Source: Brevibacillus_C sp046036945
GTDB taxonomy: Bacteria; Bacillota; Bacilli; Brevibacillales; Brevibacillaceae
Direction of reading: 5' to 3'
Assembly (NCBI RefSeq): GCF_046036945.1
Contig: NZ_JBJQOQ010000004.1
Location: 62,001-126,000 of the forward strand
Length of the DNA: 64,000 nt
A model generated the notes under the pieces. That model was given only the letters and a program-made list of their open reading frames with translations, was not told the origin of the DNA and ran no database searches. The position numbers and the translations under genes are program-made. Shown piece by piece: positions 59,929-64,000 of this stretch. Within the stretch, counting starts at the first letter, position 1, and the number at the start of each line of letters is the position of its first letter.

Positions 59929-61008
59929 ATGAAGATGAAAAAGTGGTTCAGTGTCGCAGCGACTGCCGTTATGCTGACATCTGTTGTCGCAGCCGGCTGT
60001 TCGTCATCGGAGAGTTCGTCCGGAGGAGGGGCAGCGAGCGGCGGTGAAGCTTCTGGCGGTGGAGATAAAAAATTGGGGGCGATCGCCCTCTACTCCCCTG
60101 AAACACCGGACTTTACGAAAGAAATCGGGCTCAATTTTGAAAAGGCTTTCCCGGGCTCCAAAGTAAACGTGCAATACGGCGGAACCAACGTTATCGTCAA
60201 CCGGCTGATCGCCGAAAAAGACAACCCGCAGGGGGATTTGTGGTATGGCGGCGGCGGCTTCCTCCCGTTTGAAACGGCCAAAACAAAAGACATCATCACT
60301 CCTTATATACCGGAAGCAGTAAAGGATTGGCCGGAGGTAAAAGACGGCATCAAGGTTCGCGACAAGGATTGGAACTGGGTAGGCGTGGAAGTCTTCGCGC
60401 TTGGCTTTGTGTACAACACCGACCTTGTGAAGCCGGAAGAAGCCCCGAAAACGTGGGATGACCTGCTTGATCCGAAGTGGAAGGGCAAAATTCAAATGCC
60501 GAACCCGGCCGCTTCCGGAACGGCTACGTTGACGGTTCTCAGCCTGTTGATGGACAAGGGTGAGGAGCAAGGCTGGGATTACTTCAAAAAACTGGTGGAT
60601 CAAGTAAGCGCTTTACCGGATTCTGGCTCTGCTCCGACCAAAGCGGTGGCAAAAGGGGAAGCGGAAGTAGCGATTGCGTTTGACTTTATGGCCTATGAAA
60701 TGAAAGGAAAAGGCGAAAAAGTAGACTTTATCGTGCCGGAAAAAACGCCGGTCATCGTCAACCCGGCTACCCTGGTCAAAGACGGTCCGAACCCGGAAGG
60801 AGGCAAGGCGATGATCGATTACCTGCTCTCCCAGGAAGGGCAGCAGCAGCTGGCAAACTGGTACCACATTCCGATCATGCCGGGGGTAGAATCGAAAACG
60901 CCGCTGACACTGGAAAAAGTGCTGCCGCACGCGATGGATCTTGACGTGGATTGGGTGGTCGAGAACTACGACCGCGTCCGCAACGAATGGCGCCAGAAAT
61001 TCCAATAA
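59929..61008 (+). CDS. ABC transporter substrate-binding lipoprotein (AfuA/iron-phosphonate type)
   Basis: 359 residues. Seen: signal peptide with lipobox VVAAGC (Cys about residue 24), a Ser/Gly-rich linker, then a type II binding-protein fold: LGAIALYSPETPDFTKEIG, NVIVNRLIAEKDNPQGDLWYG, and the Trp/Gly-rich MPNPAASGTATLTVLSL. Members carry ferric ion, 2-aminoethylphosphonate or similar small oxyanions. Substrate not decided; the downstream HAD phosphatase favours a phosphorylated compound. Start follows GAAAGAGGGG. Confidence 0.85.
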   Translation: MKMKKWFSVAATAVMLTSVVAAGCSSSESSSGGGAASGGEASGGGDKKLGAIALYSPETPDFTKEIGLNFEKAFPGSKVNVQYGGTNVIVNRLIAEKDNPQGDLWYGGGGFLPFETAKTKDIITPYIPEAVKDWPEVKDGIKVRDKDWNWVGVEVFALGFVYNTDLVKPEEAPKTWDDLLDPKWKGKIQMPNPAASGTATLTVLSLLMDKGEEQGWDYFKKLVDQVSALPDSGSAPTKAVAKGEAEVAIAFDFMAYEMKGKGEKVDFIVPEKTPVIVNPATLVKDGPNPEGGKAMIDYLLSQEGQQQLANWYHIPIMPGVESKTPLTLEKVLPHAMDLDVDWVVENYDRVRNEWRQKFQ

Positions 61009-61023
61009 GGGGGATCTTCCATC

Positions 61024-62151
61024 ATGGGATCGGTTAAAATCGAACATCTGGGAAAAGTCTTTAACGGTGTGACCGCGTTGGAAGATGTCAATCTGGAGAT
61101 CAAAGAGGGCGAATTTTTTGCCCTCTTGGGTCCCTCCGGCTGCGGCAAGACGACTACGATGCGCTGCGTCGCCGGGTTTGAAACCCCGACATCAGGCAAG
61201 ATTTACATCGGAGACCGCGACGTCAGCCAAATACCGGCCAACCAGCGCAACTGCGGCATGGTGTTTCAAAGCTATGCCTTGTTTCCGCACCTGACCGTGT
61301 TTGAGAACGTCGCCTACAGCTTGAACATGCGCCGCTTTTACCAGGGCGGATTTGGCACCAAAATGGCGGTCCTGGCCAATCTGCTGAACCGCAGGCTGGG
61401 CAAAGTGAACCGTGAAATCGAGCAGAAGGTGCGGGATTCACTCGACTTTGTCGAACTGGGACAAATGGCTGACCGCTTGCCGACGGAGCTTTCCGGCGGC
61501 CAGCAGCAGCGCGTGGCCCTTGCCCGTGCACTGATCATGGAACCGGCTGTGCTCCTGATGGATGAACCGCTGTCCAACCTGGACAAGAAGCTGCGCAATA
61601 TCATGCGGGTCACGATTCGGCAAATTCAGCAAAAAGTAGGAATTACGACGATTTTTGTCACCCACGATCAGGAAGAGGCCATGAGCATGGCCGATCGGGT
61701 AGCGGTCATGAACAAAGGCAAACTGGTTCAGGTTGACACGCCAACTGCACTGTACAGCAATCCTGCTTCGCAATTCGTTGCCGATTTTGTCGGCTCGTCC
61801 AACATCTTTACCGGTACCGTCAAGGACAGCAAGGATGGACAGACAGTCATCGCGATCAATGGGCAGCAGGTTTTGCGCTCAGCTTATCCAACCGGCAAAA
61901 AAGACGTAGAAGTGATTATTCGGCCTGAAAGCATCCGTTTGTACACGGAAGATCAACCGACGACAAACGACAATATATTGGCAGGGACGGTGACGATGTC
62001 TACCTACCTGGGCCCCGCTGTCCGCTATGACGTCAAAGTGGGCGATCTGCAATTTGAGGTAGACACCACTTTTGAAGGGGGCAACCCGCTGCTTGCGCCT
62101 GGGGCAAAAGTAAAATTGGAAATTGATCCGTCTCGCGTGGTGATCCTATGA
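61024..62151 (+). CDS. ABC transporter ATP-binding protein (PotA/FbpC type)
   Basis: 375 residues. Seen: Walker A GPSGCGKTT, Q-loop VFQSYALFPHLT, an inserted helical stretch after AYSLNMRRFYQ (about 25 extra residues), signature LSGGQQQRVALARAL, Walker B LLMDEPLSNLDKKLR, switch His VTHDQEEAMS, and a C-terminal TOBE domain. Overlaps the permease gene by 4 bases. Confidence 0.95.
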   Translation: MGSVKIEHLGKVFNGVTALEDVNLEIKEGEFFALLGPSGCGKTTTMRCVAGFETPTSGKIYIGDRDVSQIPANQRNCGMVFQSYALFPHLTVFENVAYSLNMRRFYQGGFGTKMAVLANLLNRRLGKVNREIEQKVRDSLDFVELGQMADRLPTELSGGQQQRVALARALIMEPAVLLMDEPLSNLDKKLRNIMRVTIRQIQQKVGITTIFVTHDQEEAMSMADRVAVMNKGKLVQVDTPTALYSNPASQFVADFVGSSNIFTGTVKDSKDGQTVIAINGQQVLRSAYPTGKKDVEVIIRPESIRLYTEDQPTTNDNILAGTVTMSTYLGPAVRYDVKVGDLQFEVDTTFEGGNPLLAPGAKVKLEIDPSRVVIL

Positions 62152-63899
62152 GCCAGATCGCAACCAATCAGCAGCCTGTCCCGACGCCGAAAAAGGCCAA
62201 GAAGAAGCGTTTTGCCTTTGAAGGTTTCACCCTGTTAAAATGGCTTATTTACCTGTTCTTTTTCGTTTTTCTGCTCGTTCCGCTGTTTTCGATCCTGCTG
62301 GTGAGCTTTACCGGACAGCCGATCAACATCTTCGGCAGCTTCGTCAGCCAAAAAATCTTCAGCTCGACGATGAAAAAGCTCTCGGAAATGTCGTGGGACG
62401 CCTACGCTGCCATCATTCAAGGCAAGGGTTACTTTGCCGCATTGGTCAACAGCTTGGAGCTGTCAACGGGCGTAGCCCTGCTGGTGACCGTGATGGTGCT
62501 GCCGATCGCCTACGCCTTCGCCCGCACCAAAATGCCGCTGAAAGGGGTGTTCGCCGCCCTTTGCACGATTCCGCTGATCTGTCCGACGTTTATCTCTTCT
62601 TACGGATTTCAGCTGATGTTCGGCAAAACCGGGTGGGTCAATCACATCTACCGCAGCATGGGCGGGGAAGGGGTGTTGTTCGATGTCCAGTCGATGTTCG
62701 GGATCGCCCTGGTGCAGATCTTTTTCTTCTTTCCCTATGCGCTGTGGCCGATGGTCGCCGCGTTCAAGATCAGTGATGTGACACTGGAAGAAGCATCGCA
62801 AAATCTGGGGGCGAAAAGCTGGTACACTTTTTTGCGGGTGACGCTGCCCTTGGCGATGCCGGGGATTGTCTCCAGCATGCTGCTCCTCTTTACCGTCAGT
62901 TTTTCCGACTTCGGGACGCCGATTATCCTGGCGCCGAAGGACCTGAACCTGATCGTCGTCGAAGCGTATCGGGAAATCGCCGGATTCTTCAACTGGTCAG
63001 GCTCGGCCGTGTTGACGGTGATCATGCTGCTCGTGGCAGCGTTCTTCTTCTGGATGCAGCGCCTGGTGGTGCGCGGCAAGGAGTACGGGACGGTCTCCGG
63101 AAAGCCGAGCAAGCAAAAGCTGAACGACCACAAGGGAACACTCGCTGTACTGACGATTTACTCCGGATTGGTCGTGCTCGTTCCCTTGCTGGCAGTCGGC
63201 TCGGTGTTCCTCTCCTCCATCGCTACAACCTGGGGACACCATGCGCTTCCGGACGGATACACGCTTGCACACTACAAGACGATCTTCAGCACATCGTACC
63301 AGAATATCGTCAACAGCATGATCCTGGCTGCAGGCGCTCTCGTCTTGAGTGTCGTGATCGCCACCTTTGTCTCGTACTTTGTCGTTCGCCGCGGCTCATC
63401 CGGCCTTGACTTCGTTTCGTCTATCCCGCTGATCGTGCCGGGGATCGCGCTTGGGATCGCCATGATCCAGACGTTTAACACCGCGCCGCTGCAATTGACG
63501 GGAACAGCGCTGCTGCTGATCATCGCTTACACGATTCGCCGGATGCCGTACATGATTCGTTCGACGATGGGGTCGATGATGGCGATCCGCAAAGACATCG
63601 AAGAAGCCGCCGTTTCGCTTGGCGCTTCGCCGCTGATCGCGGCCTTGACGGTCATCGGTCCGCTGATGCTGCCCGGAATCGCCGCAGGCGCTATCCTGGT
63701 GTTCGTCACCGTCATCAAGGAGACCAGCATCTCCATTTTGCTGGCGCCGACTGACTGGGCGCCGATGAGCCTGGCCGTCTTCCAAAACCTGCTGCGGGGC
63801 GAATACTATACCGCTTCGGCCATGGCCATCCTGATCATCGTGATCGTCATCATTCTGCAAGCGGTAGCCAAGAAACTGACGAAGGATCAATTGTACTAA
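62148..63899 (+). CDS. Fused ABC transporter permease (FbpB type)
   Basis: 583 residues: two permease halves in one chain, each about six helices with an EAA loop (LEEASQNLGAKSWYTFLRVTLP in the first, IEEAAVSLGASPLIAALTVIGP in the second). The fusion is typical of FbpB/ferric or phosphonate importers. It partners the ATPase encoded just upstream. Confidence 0.9.
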   Translation: MSQIATNQQPVPTPKKAKKKRFAFEGFTLLKWLIYLFFFVFLLVPLFSILLVSFTGQPINIFGSFVSQKIFSSTMKKLSEMSWDAYAAIIQGKGYFAALVNSLELSTGVALLVTVMVLPIAYAFARTKMPLKGVFAALCTIPLICPTFISSYGFQLMFGKTGWVNHIYRSMGGEGVLFDVQSMFGIALVQIFFFFPYALWPMVAAFKISDVTLEEASQNLGAKSWYTFLRVTLPLAMPGIVSSMLLLFTVSFSDFGTPIILAPKDLNLIVVEAYREIAGFFNWSGSAVLTVIMLLVAAFFFWMQRLVVRGKEYGTVSGKPSKQKLNDHKGTLAVLTIYSGLVVLVPLLAVGSVFLSSIATTWGHHALPDGYTLAHYKTIFSTSYQNIVNSMILAAGALVLSVVIATFVSYFVVRRGSSGLDFVSSIPLIVPGIALGIAMIQTFNTAPLQLTGTALLLIIAYTIRRMPYMIRSTMGSMMAIRKDIEEAAVSLGASPLIAALTVIGPLMLPGIAAGAILVFVTVIKETSISILLAPTDWAPMSLAVFQNLLRGEYYTASAMAILIIVIVIILQAVAKKLTKDQLY

Positions 63900-63918
63900 T
63901 ACGAGAGTGAGGGACATC

Positions 63919-64000
63919 ATGAAGGGTTTTATCTTTGACCTGGACGGAACAGTCTACCTGGGCGACCGGCTGATCGACGGCGCCGCGGAGGCGATCCGCA
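63919..64000 (+). CDS. HAD superfamily phosphatase (5' end only)
   Basis: Starts at ATG 63919 after GTGAGGGAC and runs past the window edge. Seen: MKGFIFDLDGTVYLGDRLI, the HAD motif I (DxDGT) with the NagD-type TVYLGD. It probably hydrolyses a phosphate ester such as glycerol phosphate or a sugar phosphate. Co-transcribed with the ABC importer, so it may act on the imported compound. Confidence 0.8.
   Translation, partial: MKGFIFDLDGTVYLGDRLIDGAAEAIR

Noticed and set aside
1..64000. CRISPR arrays, insertion sequences, prophage or defence islands
   Set aside because: No regularly spaced repeats, transposase, integrase, phage structural or nuclease genes were found in the window.

Overview
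The window looks like a chromosome segment of an endospore-forming Bacillota, most plausibly a Brevibacillus/Aneurinibacillus-like member of the Paenibacillaceae. Pointers are a gerA-type spore germination operon, RocB, SdpR/SdpI, an ECF sigma/anti-sigma pair, strong GGAGG ribosome-binding sites with frequent TTG/GTG starts, and roughly balanced GC content. The genus is an inference. I see no rRNA, tRNA, CRISPR array, insertion sequence or prophage. Much of the window is catabolic gene sets, each with its own regulator (Crp, IclR, GntR, LacI, LysR).

Layout. 1-1.4 kb: end of a BadI-like ring-cleaving hydrolase and a BadH-like dehydrogenase (cyclohexanecarboxyl-CoA degradation), then a methyltransferase remnant. 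2.4-6.6 kb: Crp/Fnr regulator, CocE/NonD hydrolase and an aromatic-acid-type MFS transporter. 6.6-12.3 kb: divergent IclR regulator and an operon of two amidinohydrolases (one a clear DDAH), an APC permease and RocB, probably for methylated arginines. 12.4-14.7 kb: ECF sigma factor with a DUF4179 anti-sigma factor. 15-16.6 kb: an aminotransferase pseudogene with three internal deletions and a GntR regulator. 16.7-18.4 kb: benzoylformate-decarboxylase-like ThDP enzyme. 18.7-25.5 kb: OPT transporter, DUF917, DUF1177, AroM, M29 peptidase, Asp/Glu/hydantoin racemase and IclR regulator, the best candidate for an undescribed pathway.

25.7-37.7 kb is mostly housekeeping and metal or ion physiology: UspA, DoxX, a Fur-controlled feoA-feoB-small Cys-rich protein set, DUF2935, sdpR-sdpI, an ABC exporter-type cassette with a His-rich loop and a lipoprotein, alkaline phosphatase and a TrkH/KtrB potassium transporter. 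37.7-46.1 kb: an imine-reductase remnant, a hypothetical gene, an alpha/beta hydrolase, LysR plus MFS, and gerA-gerC-gerB germinant receptor genes.

46.1-57.2 kb: GntR and LacI regulators, then a ten-gene operon joining a polar amino acid ABC importer and an aminotransferase to sugar-acid enzymes (2-hydroxyacid dehydrogenase, Zn-alcohol dehydrogenase, KduD-like SDR, KDG-kinase-like PfkB, HpaI-type aldolase). This suggests catabolism of an amino-sugar acid or hydroxylated amino acid. A perfect LacI-type palindrome lies before lacI, with related half-sites at the operon promoter.

57.2-64 kb: a dienelactone-hydrolase gene with an in-frame stop at codon 4, an APC permease, and an iron/phosphonate-type ABC importer (binding protein, ATPase, fused permease) followed by the start of a HAD phosphatase. 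The importer is preceded by a strong promoter and a highly structured leader of about 155 nt ending in a terminator-like hairpin, a candidate riboswitch or attenuator.
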